A DNA stretch of 64,000 nt from Nitratireductor kimnyeongensis (GCF_019891395.1 NZ_CP078143.1:930001-994000); one strand, 5' to 3'. Counted from the first letter of the stretch, positions 44,320-54,623 are shown. The notes: a model not told the origin generated them from the sequence alone. Made by a program: numbers and translations.

Positions 44320-45345
44320 CTACATCCGTTCGAGAACGGCGGCGCGCTCCGGCGGCAGGTCGAAGGCGACCCGGCTGCCCGGCTCGAAAGCGGGTGCTGC
44401 GGCGTCCATCTCGGCCTTGATGGGGCCAAGCGGGCTCTTCAAAAGATATTCGCGCGAGCCGCCGGCAAAGGCAGCGCCGAGCACCTCGCCCTCAAAGCGC
44501 CCCTCACCGAGGGTCACCATGTTCGGGCGCCATGCGAGCCCCGGCGCGTTGACGGCGGACGCGCCGGCAAGGTCCACCGCGCCGTTTTCCGTGACGATCT
44601 TCCCATCCTTGACGACGAAGATGTTCTCGAAGCCGACGAAGTCCGCAACGAAGCGCGACCGCGGCCGGTTGTAGACATCCTCGGGAGATCCGACCTGCTC
44701 GATCGCGCCTTCCTTCATAACGACGATGCGGTCGGCCAGCGCCAGCGCCTCGTTCTGGTCATGCGTAACGAAGACCATGGTGACGCCGCTCTCACGCTGG
44801 ACGCGTTGCAGCTCGGTGCGCATTTCAAGACGAAGGCGCGCATCGAGGTTGGACAAGGGCTCGTCAAGCAGCAGAACCTTGGGCTCCATGACCAGCGAGC
44901 GGGCAAGCGCCACGCGCTGCTGCTGACCGCCCGAGAGCTCGGCCGGTTTGCGGCTGTGGAACTTTCCGAGCCCGACCATGGCAAGGCCGGCTTCGACCCG
45001 CTGGTTGATTTCGGCGGTGGGAAGCTTTTTGAGGCGCAGGCCGAAAGCGACGTTCTCGAACACAGTTAGGTGCGGGAACAGCGCATAGGACTGGAAAACC
45101 AGCCCGACATGGCGCTTGTTGGCCGGCACATGGGTGATGTCGGCACCATCCAGCGTGATCTTTCCGGAGGCCGGACGCAGGAGGCCGGTGATGGCGCGCA
45201 TGGTTGTGGTCTTGCCGCAACCGGAAGGGCCCAGAAGCGCAATCAGTTCGCCCTTGCGGATGGAAAGGTTGAGACGCTCGACCGCGACGGTCTTGCCATA
45301 GGCGAGCGTGAGATCGCTCAGATCGAGATAGGTTTCATCAGACAT
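44320..45345 (-). CDS. ABC transporter ATPase, spermidine/putrescine type (PotA-like)
   Basis: A 341-residue ATPase with a C-terminal TOBE region. Walker A is [16 protein letters not shown] near residue 37, the signature is [15 protein letters not shown], and Walker B is [15 protein letters not shown]. It is the energising subunit for the two Pot-type permeases, overlapping the second by 8 nt. The linked nucleoside hydrolase and adenine deaminase argue that this Pot-class system imports a nucleoside or purine rather than a polyamine. Confidence 0.92.
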   Translation of the reverse strand: MSDETYLDLSDLTLAYGKTVAVERLNLSIRKGELIALLGPSGCGKTTTMRAITGLLRPASGKITLDGADITHVPANKRHVGLVFQSYALFPHLTVFENVAFGLRLKKLPTAEINQRVEAGLAMVGLGKFHSRKPAELSGGQQQRVALARSLVMEPKVLLLDEPLSNLDARLRLEMRTELQRVQRESGVTMVFVTHDQNEALALADRIVVMKEGAIEQVGSPEDVYNRPRSRFVADFVGFENIFVVKDGKIVTENGAVDLAGASAVNAPGLAWRPNMVTLGEGRFEGEVLGAAFAGGSREYLLKSPLGPIKAEMDAAAPAFEPGSRVAFDLPPERAAVLERM

Positions 45346-46117
45346 AGCGGGAGAACCCCAGGAAACGTTCCGCAAGGAAAACGATGGAAATGGAGAGGAA
45401 GGCGAGCAGCGCGGCAAGAGCGGCCACCGACGGATCATAGGTAATTTCCATGTACCAGATCATGTCGATGGGCAGCGTGCGCACGCCCGGCCCTGAAAGA
45501 AAGAGCGACACCGGCACCTGGTTGAAGCTGGTGACGAAGCCCAGAATGAAGGCCGCCAGAATGCCGCTCTGAATGTTGGGCAGCACGATCCGGAAGAAGG
45601 TGGCGACCCGCGAAGAGCCGAGGATCACCGCAGCCTCCTCGATATCGCTGCGCAGATTGTCGAGCGAGGCCGAAACCACCCGCACCGCATAAGGCAGGAT
45701 CAGCGCTGTGTGGGCGATGAACAGCGCCAGTCCGACGCTCACATCGAGCGGGATCACCAGATAGCGCAGGAGCGCCAGACCAACAATGATGCCCGGCACG
45801 ATGATCGGCGCGGAAACGATGGTGCGGATGGTCTCGCCGAACGGCAGACGATAGCGCGAGGCGGCATAGGCCACCGGCACGCCGAGCACCAGGGCAGCAA
45901 GCGTGCCGAAAATGGCGAGGAACATGGACAGCGCAAAGCTTGCCCTGAAACTCTCCACCTCGAACACCTTCATCACCCATTTGAGCGACAGGCCCTGCGG
46001 CGGAAAGGCGAGCGTTTCGCCGCCTGAAAGCGCCGCTGCGACGATGATGACGAACGGCCCGAGGAGGAAGGTCAGAACAAGGGCCAGCGTGACATAGGAC
46101 AGAAGGCGGGAGGTCAT
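45338..46117 (-). CDS. ABC transporter permease, Pot type (PotC-like)
   Basis: A 259-residue inner-membrane permease with about six hydrophobic segments; the first is [23 protein letters not shown]. The coupling loop is [21 protein letters not shown] near residue 165, the EAA motif of binding-protein-dependent permeases. It overlaps the PotB-like gene by 4 nt and the ATPase gene by 8 nt. Confidence 0.92.
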   Translation of the reverse strand: MTSRLLSYVTLALVLTFLLGPFVIIVAAALSGGETLAFPPQGLSLKWVMKVFEVESFRASFALSMFLAIFGTLAALVLGVPVAYAASRYRLPFGETIRTIVSAPIIVPGIIVGLALLRYLVIPLDVSVGLALFIAHTALILPYAVRVVSASLDNLRSDIEEAAVILGSSRVATFFRIVLPNIQSGILAAFILGFVTSFNQVPVSLFLSGPGVRTLPIDMIWYMEITYDPSVAALAALLAFLSISIVFLAERFLGFSRYV

Positions 46118-46941
46118 CGCTTGTTCCTCGCGGTGGCCAGGCGTTTGAGCAGCAGATTGGCGGAAAAGCTCATCACCATGAGGATCATGGCGATGATGCT
46201 TGCCGAGGCAAAATCATTGGCGACGGTGACGCGCTGATAGAGCAGCGTCTCCAGCATCAAGACCTTGGAGCCGCCGAGAATGGCGGGGGTGATGTAGGCC
46301 GTGAGCGAGCCGGTGAAGACCAGCGTGCCACCAATGACGAGCCCTTCCTTGGTCAACGGGAGGATGACCTTGACGAAGACCTGCAGCCAATTGGCACCCA
46401 GAACGCGCGCGGCGGGCACGGCATCTCTGGGCATGTTTTCAAGCGCGCTGATGAGCGACAGGATCATGAGCGGCAGGAAGAGCTGCAGAAGACCGATAAA
46501 AACGGCCGTCTCGGTGAAGAGGAACCGGATGGGCGTGTCGGAAAGACCGAGCCAGACGATGGTCTCGTTGACGAAGCCGGTGCGGCCCAGAATGACGATC
46601 CAGGCATAGGTGCGGGCAACGGGCGAAATCATCAGCGGCATGACGACGAGGCCGATCATGCGGCCGCGCGCGGTGGGCGGCAGCGAGACGATGGAATAGG
46701 CCGTGGCATAGCCGATGACCGCCGACACGGCGGTGACGATCGCCCCGAGCTTCAAGGTGCGCCAGAAGACGGCGCGGTTGAGCTCGCTTTCAAAGAAGCC
46801 GGCATAGGATGCCAGGGTCCAGCTCCCCTCAGCGCGAAAGCCCTCGGAAAGCAGGATGCCCACGGGTACGAGAAAAACGATCGCCGCGAAGACCGCCGCA
46901 GGCAAGGCCAGCGCCAGTCCTTCCATCCGATTGTGAAACAT
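46114..46941 (-). CDS. ABC transporter permease, Pot type (PotB-like)
   Basis: A 275-residue inner-membrane permease. It begins with the hydrophobic stretch LALALPAAVFAAIVFLVPVG, and its EAA-type loop is PAARVLGANWLQVFVKVILP near residue 175. It forms the channel with the PotC-like subunit. A 73-nt gap with a strong hairpin separates it from the binding-protein gene. Confidence 0.92.
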   Translation of the reverse strand: MFHNRMEGLALALPAAVFAAIVFLVPVGILLSEGFRAEGSWTLASYAGFFESELNRAVFWRTLKLGAIVTAVSAVIGYATAYSIVSLPPTARGRMIGLVVMPLMISPVARTYAWIVILGRTGFVNETIVWLGLSDTPIRFLFTETAVFIGLLQLFLPLMILSLISALENMPRDAVPAARVLGANWLQVFVKVILPLTKEGLVIGGTLVFTGSLTAYITPAILGGSKVLMLETLLYQRVTVANDFASASIIAMILMVMSFSANLLLKRLATARNKR

Positions 46942-46960
46942 GTGTTGGGACCTTGTGTTG

Positions 46961-46995
46961 GGTTCGGGGGCGAGCGCATCGCCCGCCCCCGAACC
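46961..46995 (-). terminator. Attenuating hairpin between binding-protein and permease genes
   Basis: GGTTCGGGGGCG (46961-46972) pairs with CGCCCCCGAACC (46984-46995), a 12-bp GC-rich stem with an 11-nt loop. It sits just after the binding-protein stop. Such stems after a binding-protein gene usually stabilise that part of the message or reduce read-through, giving more binding protein than permease. Confidence 0.6.
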
Positions 46996-47014
46996 ATCGC
47001 ATCAGCGGATCGGC

Positions 47015-48037
47015 TTACTGGCCGATCTGGGCATTCCACTCCGAGAGCCAGCTCTCGCGATTGTCGAGTATGACGGCCGGGTCGAGCAGCTTCAGGCTCT
47101 CGACGGTTTCGGCGCCATAGGTGAGGTTTTCCGCGATATCGTCAGAGACCTTCACTTCGGCATTGGCAGGGCTGTCCACCAGCGCCTCGGCAAGCTTGGT
47201 CTGGATCTCGGTGGAGAGCCAGAAATCCATGAACTGATAGGCAAGATCCTCGTTCTTGGCGCCCTTGGTCAGGATCATGACATTCATGCCGCCAGTCTGG
47301 CCTTCCTTCGGCGTGGCCCAGGCCATGTCAAACCCCATCTTGGAGTAAGCACCCCAGGCGAAACGACCGATGGGGGCAGCGAGGATTTCTTCCTGCTGCA
47401 TGAGCTGCGCGACCTGCGAGGAACGCTCATAGAAGGTGACGATGTCGACCTTGTTCTTGGCGACTTCACCGATTGCGGCCTTCAGGTCTGCAGCATCGTC
47501 GCCGATGGCCTTGCCGACCATGTAGAGCGCGGGCGGGCCCTGATTGGTGCTCACATTCGGAAATGCAACGCGGCCCTTCAGCTTGTCCTGGAACAGATCG
47601 GCCCAGCTTTCGATCGTCACCTCGTCGGCGCGGTAGGCGATCGACGTGGCGTAGAAGGTGTAGCCGACACCCATGTTGTCGCCGACCGGGTCCTTGGCGA
47701 TCTCGTAGAGCTTGTCATAGTTCGAAAGGCGGCTGACATCGATAGACTGAGTGATGCCCTTGCGCGCGGCAGAAAGCGCATCATGGGTGGACATGACGGC
47801 CATGTCGATTTCCGGATCGTCCTTGCGGGCTTCGAGCTTTGCGAGGCGCTCCACGGAATTGCCTGTCTCGACCACGAGTTCACAGCCGCACTTGGCCTCG
47901 AACGGATCGTAGACGATCTCCTTGAAGGCATCCTGGGCAAAGCCGTAGACGGAGATCACGAGGGTTTTGTCGGCAGCCTGCGCTGCGCCGCTTAGTGCAG
48001 CCAGCGCGACGCCGGAGGCCAGGAGTTTCTTGAGCAT
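47015..48037 (-). CDS. ABC transporter substrate-binding protein, Pot type
   Basis: A 340-residue periplasmic binding protein (type 2 fold). The signal peptide is MLKKLLASGVALAALSGAAQ with cleavage near residue 21. The mature part starts DKTLVISVYGFAQDAFKEIV. Conserved segments include GVGYTFYATSIAYR near 122 and the linker segment MNVMILTKGAKNEDLAYQFM near 253. The ligand is unknown; the operon suggests a purine nucleoside or base. It lies 33 nt downstream of the lacI-type gene with no room for its own strong promoter. Confidence 0.88.
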   Translation of the reverse strand: MLKKLLASGVALAALSGAAQAADKTLVISVYGFAQDAFKEIVYDPFEAKCGCELVVETGNSVERLAKLEARKDDPEIDMAVMSTHDALSAARKGITQSIDVSRLSNYDKLYEIAKDPVGDNMGVGYTFYATSIAYRADEVTIESWADLFQDKLKGRVAFPNVSTNQGPPALYMVGKAIGDDAADLKAAIGEVAKNKVDIVTFYERSSQVAQLMQQEEILAAPIGRFAWGAYSKMGFDMAWATPKEGQTGGMNVMILTKGAKNEDLAYQFMDFWLSTEIQTKLAEALVDSPANAEVKVSDDIAENLTYGAETVESLKLLDPAVILDNRESWLSEWNAQIGQ

Positions 48038-48070
48038 GTCTGATCGCTTCCTTCTCTGGTGGTGCTTTTT

Positions 48071-49150
48071 CTAGACTTGGTCGATGGTGGGTGACGCCGA
48101 ACCGCGAAAACCCGGCGGCGTCTCGCCAGAAACGGGGAGCCCCAACATTGGCCCGCTCGACTGACGAATGATGAGTTCCATTGGTATGGAGTTCTGATCC
48201 CGGATGGTCTTTGGATCAGGTAAGACACCGTCGGTGCCTTCCTGTTCGATCTGGGAAATCAGATCGGCAATTGCGATCGCCGCAATCCGGTCCATATCCA
48301 TGCGCATGGTGGTGAGGCTCGGTGCGATCACGCCAGCCCAGATCAAATCATCGAAACCGGTCACGCTCACGTCGCCCGGAATGGAAATGCCGCCCTGCTG
48401 CAGTTCGGTGATGGCGCGCAGGGCATGAAGATCGGAAACGGCAGCGAAAGCGGTGACGCCCTCCTCGACCAGACGCACCAGCCCCAATGGGCAACCCGAT
48501 CCATGGCGTCGTTCCATCTCGCTGATCCAGATGAGACGGGTTTTCCCAATGCCAGCGAACGCCGCACGGATGCCGCCAACACGATCGTTCTGAACGTTGG
48601 AATCGGCATGGAGACCGATGATCACAAGAGAGCGATGGCCAAGATCAAGCAGGTGCCGACCGATCTCCATCCCGCCATTCCAGTGATCCGCAGCGACCGT
48701 GTTGCCAGGCGTGGAGGGCGAATCGATCACCGCGACCGGACGGCCGATATCGCCAATGCGCGTGCCATGGCGGGGAACGACGATAATGCCATCGGCCCCG
48801 CGCTCGATCAGGCGGTTGATGGCGCGGGTTTGGGCATCGATATCACCACGGCTGTCGCCGATGAGGACACCATAGCCCGCTTCGGAAGCCGCATGTTCGA
48901 TCGCCTGCGCGAACTGGGGAAAGAGCGGATGAGCAATGTCGGCCAGAACAAGGCCGAGCACATGGCTGCGCCCGGTGCTGAGTGCGCGGCCTGCGAGACT
49001 GGGCACATAACCCAGCTCCTTTGCCTTTTCGCGAATTACCCTGCCGAGCTCCTGCGACACGCGGCCCTTTCCGGACATCGCGTTCGAAACGGTCGCAACC
49101 GATACGCCAAGGGCCCTGGCAATATCGGACAGGTTGGCGCGTGAAGCCAT
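48071..49150 (-). CDS. LacI-family regulator of the purine-salvage operon
   Basis: A 359-residue LacI/PurR-type repressor. The helix-turn-helix LSDIARALGVSVATVSNAMSG lies near residues 7-27, then the hinge helix and a ligand domain with GLVLADIAHPLFPQFA near 60 and VTGFDDLIWAGVI near 275. I use the ATG at 49150; another lies 15 nt earlier. It is the first gene of a seven-gene leftward operon and has a LacI-type operator 23 bp upstream, so it probably represses itself and the operon until a purine ligand binds. Confidence 0.9.
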   Translation of the reverse strand: MASRANLSDIARALGVSVATVSNAMSGKGRVSQELGRVIREKAKELGYVPSLAGRALSTGRSHVLGLVLADIAHPLFPQFAQAIEHAASEAGYGVLIGDSRGDIDAQTRAINRLIERGADGIIVVPRHGTRIGDIGRPVAVIDSPSTPGNTVAADHWNGGMEIGRHLLDLGHRSLVIIGLHADSNVQNDRVGGIRAAFAGIGKTRLIWISEMERRHGSGCPLGLVRLVEEGVTAFAAVSDLHALRAITELQQGGISIPGDVSVTGFDDLIWAGVIAPSLTTMRMDMDRIAAIAIADLISQIEQEGTDGVLPDPKTIRDQNSIPMELIIRQSSGPMLGLPVSGETPPGFRGSASPTIDQV

Positions 49151-49172
49151 CGAAGCCCGGTACAAGTGGAGA

Positions 49173-49184
49173 TTAAGCGTTTAA
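49173..49184. promoter_or_regulatory. LacI-type operator upstream of the purine operon
   Basis: TTAAGCGTTTAA follows the LacI-family pattern TTAAnCGnTTAA, a dyad with a central CG. It lies 23 bp before the regulator start, in the only long gap upstream of the operon. Autoregulation is inferred from position. Confidence 0.6.
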
Positions 49185-49308
49185 GCAATATGCATGGGGG
49201 CGGGTGCTCTGTCGACTCCGTTTTTGGAGTTCCCCACAAATGGGTGTCAGGCGGGTCTATGGTCCCACCTTACCTTGCCGAGTTGGACTTGCCGAAATGA
49301 GGTCTCCC

Positions 49309-51825
49309 CTAATCGGCCGACCGCACAGACAGAGGTGCCCTGAAGCGCTTGAGCCGCAGGGCATTGCCGAGTACGAAAACGCTGGAAAGCGCCATGGCCC
49401 CGGCGGCAAGCATGGGCGAAAGCAAGAGCCCAGTGGCGGGATAGAGCACGCCCGCAGCGACCGGGATGAGGCTTGCATTGTAGGCGAAAGCCCAGAACAG
49501 GTTCTGCTTGATGTTCTTCATGGTCGCCTGCGAAAGACCGATGGCGTTTGCGACGCCTGTGACATCCCCGGCCATCAGAACCACGTCCGCGCTCTCGATG
49601 GCGACGTCGGTGCCAGTGCCGATGGCAATGCCCACATCGGCTTCCGCCAGAGCCGGAGCATCGTTGATGCCATCGCCGACGAAGCAAACCGGGCCTACCT
49701 GCCCGCGCAGGCGCTTGATCGCCTCGACCTTGCCTTCCGGCAGCACTTCGGCTTCCACACGGTCGATACCGAGCCTTGCAGCAATCGTTTCGGCGGTGCG
49801 GCGGTTGTCGCCGGTGACCATGGCGACCTCCAACCCCAGTGCATGAAGTGCCGCGATGGCTTCGGGAGTCGATTCCTTCACCGGATCGGCAATGGCGATC
49901 AGGGCGGCAAGCCTGCCATCGACCGCAGCGTAAAGCGGTGTCTTGGCATCGGCGGCGAGTTTCTCGGCGTCGGCTGAGGCCTTGCCGATCTCGACATTAT
50001 GCTGGCGCATAAAGCGGTCCGCGCCGATGTGAAGACGTCGACCATCGACATCGGCAGCGATGCCAAAGCCCGCAACCGCCTTGAACTCGTCGACCGACTT
50101 GAGGCGCAGGTCTTCGGAACGCGCGGCTTCCACAATAGCATCCGCCACCGGGTGTTCCGACATGGCCTCCGCGGAAGCGGCGAGCGAAAGGACATCCGCA
50201 CGCTCGAAACCGGGCTGCACCACGAAGTCGGTGAGTGCGGGGCGCCCCAGCGTCAGCGTGCCGGTCTTGTCGAATGCGACAACGCGCGTGTTGCGCATGT
50301 TCTGCAACGCTTCGCCATTGCGGAACAGGACACCCAGCTGTGCTGCGCGACCGGTGCCCACCATGATGGAGGTTGGTGTCGCAAGCCCCATGGCGCAGGG
50401 GCAGGCGATGATGAGAACCGCCACCGCATTGACCAGCGCGAAAGCCAATGCCGGATCCGGACCAAACATCAGCCATATGACGAAGGTCAGCGCCGCCGCC
50501 AGCATGACTGCCGGCACGAACCAAGCCGTGACCCGGTCGACCATGGCCTGAACAGGAAGCTTGGCTCCCTGGGCGTTTTCAACCATCCGGATGATCTGCG
50601 CCAGCACCGTGTCGGCACCGATCTTGGTGGCCCGGTACACGAAGCTGCCTGCCTTGTTGATGGTGCCACCGATCACCTCGTCGCCTTCCGCCTTGGAGAC
50701 AGGCGCAGGCTCACCCGAGATCATGGCTTCATCAACATAGGAGGCGCCGCTCTCGACGACACCATCGACCGGCACCTTGTCGCCCGGGCGCACCTGAAGG
50801 CGGTCGCCGACAACCACCTCCTCGAGCGGCACATCAATGAAGGCATCATCGCGGAGAACGCGCGCGCTTTTGGCGCGCAGCCCCATCAGCCGCTTGATGG
50901 CTTCGCCGGTACGCCCCTTGGCTCGTGCCTCCAGAAGCCGTCCAAGCAGGATGAGCGTGACGATGACGGCGGACGCCTCGAAATAGACATTGACGGTTCC
51001 CGAGGGAAGAATGGCGGGTGCGAAGGTGGCCACGACCGAATAGGCCCAGGCAGCGGAGGAACCGAGCATGACGAGCGAGTTCATGTCGGGCGCAAAGCGC
51101 ATCAGCGCCGGAAAACCCTTGCGGTAAAAGCGCAATCCGGGACCGAACTGAACAATGGTCGCGAGGATGAAATAGACGATGTAAAGCGTCGAGCGGTCGA
51201 CAATGCCCATCAGCCAGGCATGCATGCCCGGTACGAAGTGACTGCCCATTTCAAAAAGGAAGATCGGTAGGGTGAAGATTGCCGCCAGCGTGAAATCGCG
51301 CTTGAGCGCGCGCAGCTCTGCGGCCTTGGCCGCCTCATGTGCATCGCTGTCGCCAACGCGATCGGAGCGCAAGACTGGCGTGTAACCGGATTTGCGGATC
51401 GCCTCTTCCACACCGGAACGGGCGTCATCATTCAAGAGATCAACAGAGGCGCTTTCGGTGGCGAGGTTGACCGTCACGCCGGAAACGCCGGGGACTGCCG
51501 CAATGGCCTGTTCAACCCGGCGCACGCAGGAGGCGCAGGTCATCCCGTCAACGCCAATATCGAGACGGCTTGCCGGTATCTTGTAGCCAGCCCCTTTCAC
51601 CGCCTTGACGATGCTTGAGAAATCCACGCCGTTTTTGAGGTGCACCTCGGCGGTTCCGGTTGCCAGATTGACCGTCGCACTTTCGATGCCATCGACAGCC
51701 TCGATCGCGCTTTCTGTGCGCCTGACGCAGGAAGCACAGCTCAGCCCCTCGACGCGAAAGCGTTTGACATTTGCTGGAGAGGCACTGGCAGCAGGGGCAT
51801 TCATCACGTTCATCCCGAAAAACAT
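49309..51825 (-). CDS. copA: Copper-exporting P1B-type ATPase (CopA)
   Basis: An 838-residue P-type ATPase that pumps Cu(I) out of the cytoplasm. Two N-terminal heavy-metal domains have GLSCASC (Cys30, Cys33) and GMTCASC (Cys97, Cys100). The transport motif CPC in [13 protein letters not shown] is near residue 474, the phosphorylation motif FDKTGTLT near 517, and the hinge [11 protein letters not shown] near 730. About eight membrane helices are expected. The first ATG is 51825, but ATGs at 51813 or 51804 are equally good, as the promoter lies very close. A MerR-type promoter precedes it. Confidence 0.93.
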   Translation of the reverse strand: MFFGMNVMNAPAASASPANVKRFRVEGLSCASCVRRTESAIEAVDGIESATVNLATGTAEVHLKNGVDFSSIVKAVKGAGYKIPASRLDIGVDGMTCASCVRRVEQAIAAVPGVSGVTVNLATESASVDLLNDDARSGVEEAIRKSGYTPVLRSDRVGDSDAHEAAKAAELRALKRDFTLAAIFTLPIFLFEMGSHFVPGMHAWLMGIVDRSTLYIVYFILATIVQFGPGLRFYRKGFPALMRFAPDMNSLVMLGSSAAWAYSVVATFAPAILPSGTVNVYFEASAVIVTLILLGRLLEARAKGRTGEAIKRLMGLRAKSARVLRDDAFIDVPLEEVVVGDRLQVRPGDKVPVDGVVESGASYVDEAMISGEPAPVSKAEGDEVIGGTINKAGSFVYRATKIGADTVLAQIIRMVENAQGAKLPVQAMVDRVTAWFVPAVMLAAALTFVIWLMFGPDPALAFALVNAVAVLIIACPCAMGLATPTSIMVGTGRAAQLGVLFRNGEALQNMRNTRVVAFDKTGTLTLGRPALTDFVVQPGFERADVLSLAASAEAMSEHPVADAIVEAARSEDLRLKSVDEFKAVAGFGIAADVDGRRLHIGADRFMRQHNVEIGKASADAEKLAADAKTPLYAAVDGRLAALIAIADPVKESTPEAIAALHALGLEVAMVTGDNRRTAETIAARLGIDRVEAEVLPEGKVEAIKRLRGQVGPVCFVGDGINDAPALAEADVGIAIGTGTDVAIESADVVLMAGDVTGVANAIGLSQATMKNIKQNLFWAFAYNASLIPVAAGVLYPATGLLLSPMLAAGAMALSSVFVLGNALRLKRFRAPLSVRSAD

Positions 51826-51839
51826 TGTTCAGGATTGGG

Positions 51840-51870
51840 CTTCTAGACCTTCCAGTCAATGGAACGTCAA
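51840..51870 (-). promoter_or_regulatory. MerR/CueR-type promoter of copA
   Basis: On the minus strand a -35 box TTGACG (51870-51865) and a -10 box TAGAAG (51845-51840) are 19 bp apart. That over-long spacer is the hallmark of MerR-family promoters. Within it lies the dyad ACGTTCCA...TGGAAGGT, close to known CueR/HmrR copper boxes. No cueR/hmrR gene is in the window, so the regulator must be encoded elsewhere. Confidence 0.7.
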
Positions 51871-52061
51871 GCACGAAAATTCAGAAACGCTTTCAACGTT
51901 CCCGATCTTTCTCCAGACACATTGTCGTTTGCCCGTGAGCATCACACGAATATGATTGGGATCATACAGTCGCGATACCTACATCAGGCTCAGCGGGCAT
52001 TGGGCTCTCCACCGATGCCCGATCTTGATGGAGACGAACAATCAGGAAGCCGGAGCTGCGA

Positions 52062-52508
52062 ATGAACTACAAGAAGACCGAAGAAGCCTTGGCCCGTCTG
52101 ACACCGGAGCAATATTACGTGACGCAGCAGAGCGGCACGGAGCGGCCGGGCACAGGTGAATACCTAAGCAACAAGGAACCGGGCATCTATGTCGATATTG
52201 TTTCGGGCGAGCCGCTGTTCGCCAGCAGCGACAAGTATGAATCCGGTTGCGGTTGGCCAAGTTTCACCAAACCGATCGTGCCTGCCCATGTCAACGAGTT
52301 GCGCGACACGACCCATGGCATGATCCGCACCGAGGTGCGCTCGGTCCATGGGGACAGCCATCTCGGCCATGTCTTCGAAGACGGGCCCATCGACCGGGGC
52401 GGTCTGCGCTATTGCATCAACTCGGCCGCACTGCGCTTCGTCCATCGCGACGCGATGGAGGCGGAAGGCTACGGGGCCTATCTCGACCAGGTGGAGGACG
52501 TGAAATGA
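52062..52508 (+). CDS. msrB: Peptide-methionine (R)-S-oxide reductase
   Basis: A 148-residue MsrB that reduces methionine-R-sulfoxide in proteins. The catalytic cysteine is Cys118 in [12 protein letters not shown], and the conserved SGCGWPSF holds Cys63, the likely resolving cysteine. The two CxxC zinc sites of many MsrB proteins are missing (the usual site reads [11 protein letters not shown]), so this is a zinc-free type. It overlaps msrA by 4 nt. Confidence 0.93.
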   Translation: MNYKKTEEALARLTPEQYYVTQQSGTERPGTGEYLSNKEPGIYVDIVSGEPLFASSDKYESGCGWPSFTKPIVPAHVNELRDTTHGMIRTEVRSVHGDSHLGHVFEDGPIDRGGLRYCINSAALRFVHRDAMEAEGYGAYLDQVEDVK

Positions 52509-53011
52509 CGGAACGTGCAGTACTTGCCGGCGGTTGCTTCTGGGGCATGCAGGATCTCATCCGCAAAATGCCCGGCGTCGTGAGCACCCGCGTGGGATAC
52601 ACTGGCGGCGATGTGCCCAATGCGACCTATCGCAACCATGGCACCCACGCGGAAGGCATCGAGATCATCTTCGATCCGGAGCAAACAAGCTACCGGCGCA
52701 TTCTGGAGTTTTTTTTCCAGATTCATGATCCCACGACCGTCAACCGCCAAGGCAACGACATAGGCATGTCGTATCGTTCAGCCATTTACTATGTGACGGA
52801 TGAACAGAAGCGCATCGCCGAAGATACGATTGCCGATGTCGACGCCTCGGGATTGTGGCCCGCCAAGGTCGTGACGGAAGTGGAGCCCGTGGGCGATTTC
52901 TGGGAAGCCGAACCGGAGCATCAGGATTATCTGGAGCGGTATCCGAACGGGTATACATGTCATTTCCCCCGTCCGGGCTGGGTGCTGCCCAAACGCGACG
53001 CAGCCGAGTAA
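52505..53011 (+). CDS. msrA: Peptide-methionine (S)-S-oxide reductase
   Basis: A 168-residue MsrA. The active-site motif [10 protein letters not shown] has the catalytic cysteine at residue 11. [23 protein letters not shown] and [17 protein letters not shown] follow the family. The ATG overlaps the msrB stop by 4 nt, so both stereoisomers of methionine sulfoxide are repaired from one transcript. No extra cysteines near the C-terminus are visible, suggesting a one-cysteine mechanism. Confidence 0.93.
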   Translation: MTERAVLAGGCFWGMQDLIRKMPGVVSTRVGYTGGDVPNATYRNHGTHAEGIEIIFDPEQTSYRRILEFFFQIHDPTTVNRQGNDIGMSYRSAIYYVTDEQKRIAEDTIADVDASGLWPAKVVTEVEPVGDFWEAEPEHQDYLERYPNGYTCHFPRPGWVLPKRDAAE

Positions 53012-53028
53012 CCCTCAACCTCCGATGA

Positions 53029-54345
53029 TCACCGCTCGCGCGGCCATGCGGCATGCATGTCGTCAATCACATAGGCATGGGCGTGACGACGCCCGTGCCC
53101 ATCTCCCGCAAGATGCGGATGATCCTCCGGGAGGTCATCATGGCTGTGTTCTACAATCTCGGGATCGCGGGCCGGCCAGATGGCAAGGCCGACCCCTATA
53201 GCAACCGCGGCCAGCGCCGCGAGGATGATCGACGTGGCGGGAAGGCCAAGGGCAACCCCTGCCCAACCGGCTAGCGGATATGCGATAAGCCAGCAGGCAT
53301 GAGACAGCGCAAATTGCGCGGCGAAGAGTGCCGGGCGATCCTCGGCATTGGCCGAACGTCTCAGCAACCTGCCCGACGGCGTCTGCGCCGTTGAAAACCC
53401 GACGCCGAGCACGAACCACAACGCCACCAACCACCCGAAGCCGGGCAGCGCCGCCGCGGCCAGCGTGCCAACCGCGAGAAGACACGCCCCCGCCAGCATC
53501 ACCGTGCGATCCGAAGCGGTGTCCAGCAATTTGGGCAGAGTGAGCGCGGCCACCATCGAACCGCCACCGAATGCCGCCAGCGCCAGCGCAGTCGCCTGAT
53601 TGTCGAGGGCGAAGACACCCTGCACATAGACAACCGTATTGACGATCACCAGAGCTCCCGCCGAAGCAATGGCGAGGTTCAACGCCAAGAGCCCGCGCAA
53701 ACGTGGCGTTGCAAGGTAAATGCGAATGCCGCGCGTTGTCCGATCATAGATGCCGCGTGGCTTTGCCGGTTTCGGGCTGGGCAAGGCCACCGACATCACG
53801 AGCGCCGCCGAGACGAGAAACCCGATCACGGTTCCGGCAAACAGGCTGTGAAAAGAGACAAAGGAAAGGAGGGCCGCCGCCAGCATCGGACTCACGACGC
53901 TTTCAAGATCGTAGGCCAGACGCGAAAGGGAAAGCGCCCGCGTATACGCTCTCTCATCCGGCAGGATATCGGGAATCGTGGCCTGAAAAGCCGGTGTAAA
54001 CCCCGCTGAAGCGGACTGCAGCATGAAGATAAGCACGTAAACCTGCCAGACTTCCGTGACGAAGGGCAGGAATATTGCGACACCAGCGCGCACCAGATCG
54101 AGTGTCACAAGCATTGCGCGGCGCGGCACTCTTTCTGCGAAGGCGGAGGCAAGCGGCGCAACACCGACATAAGCGATCATCTTGATGGCGAGCGCCGTTC
54201 CCAACACCGCTCCTGCATTGTCGCCAGCCAGTTCGAAAGCGAGCAGACCCAAGGCCACTGTCGCAAGCCCGGTTCCGATCAGTGCGATCACCTGCGCGCC
54301 GAACAGATGGCGATAGATTCGGTTCTTCAGGATCGCCAGCATCAC
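53029..54345 (-). CDS. MFS exporter with a histidine-rich C-terminal tail
   Basis: A 438-residue major facilitator protein with 12 predicted helices. The N-terminal half opens ILKNRIYRHLFGAQVIALIGTG, and the loop AERVPRRAMLVTLDLVRAG is near 68. The last ~40 residues are hydrophilic and contain about ten histidines (for example HSHDDLPEDHPH and GRRHAHAY), a feature of nickel/cobalt-type exporters. It overlaps the upstream CsoR/RcnR-family regulator gene by 4 nt. I infer metal efflux; which metal is uncertain. Confidence 0.8.
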   Translation of the reverse strand: MMLAILKNRIYRHLFGAQVIALIGTGLATVALGLLAFELAGDNAGAVLGTALAIKMIAYVGVAPLASAFAERVPRRAMLVTLDLVRAGVAIFLPFVTEVWQVYVLIFMLQSASAGFTPAFQATIPDILPDERAYTRALSLSRLAYDLESVVSPMLAAALLSFVSFHSLFAGTVIGFLVSAALVMSVALPSPKPAKPRGIYDRTTRGIRIYLATPRLRGLLALNLAIASAGALVIVNTVVYVQGVFALDNQATALALAAFGGGSMVAALTLPKLLDTASDRTVMLAGACLLAVGTLAAAALPGFGWLVALWFVLGVGFSTAQTPSGRLLRRSANAEDRPALFAAQFALSHACWLIAYPLAGWAGVALGLPATSIILAALAAVAIGVGLAIWPARDPEIVEHSHDDLPEDHPHLAGDGHGRRHAHAYVIDDMHAAWPRER

Positions 54346-54623
54346 AAATACTTCGCTATTTCCCTGAATTCATCGAGTGCCTGCCGCCGCTCGCGCGCCA
54401 TCGGCCCGATCACCTCTTCAAGACAATGATCAAGATGATCCTGGATCAACGTCTTCTTCGCCTGTGCAATGGCCCTTTCGACCGCGTGGAGCTGCTGTGC
54501 GATCTCAAGGCAAGGTCTGCCAGCCTCGATCATGTCGATGACTCCGCGCAAATGCCCGTCGGCGCGTTTGAGGCGCTTGACGATCTGGGGGTGTGTTTCG
54601 TGCAGATGAGGTTCCGTGGCCAT
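54342..54623 (-). CDS. CsoR/RcnR-family metal-responsive repressor
   Basis: A 93-residue all-helical repressor. The metal ligands by position are Cys38 (RPCLEIAQQL), His63 and Cys67 (QDHLDHC), a Cys-His-Cys set as in copper CsoR and nickel InrS rather than the His-rich RcnR set. The N-terminus also has His6, His8 and His11 (PHLHETH), as seen in nickel/cobalt members. It is the first gene of a two-gene operon with the MFS exporter. A G/C-tract dyad lies 10 bp upstream. Confidence 0.88.
   Translation of the reverse strand: MATEPHLHETHPQIVKRLKRADGHLRGVIDMIEAGRPCLEIAQQLHAVERAIAQAKKTLIQDHLDHCLEEVIGPMARERRQALDEFREIAKYL

Noticed and set aside
49999..51270. 423-codon plus-strand frame opposite copA
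   Set aside because: Shadow of the P-type ATPase, with no signal or domain of its own.
52709..52716. Run of eight T in msrA, possible slippage or phase-variation site
   Set aside because: It encodes the conserved phenylalanines of the family and the frame is intact; alphaproteobacteria rarely use such tracts for switching.
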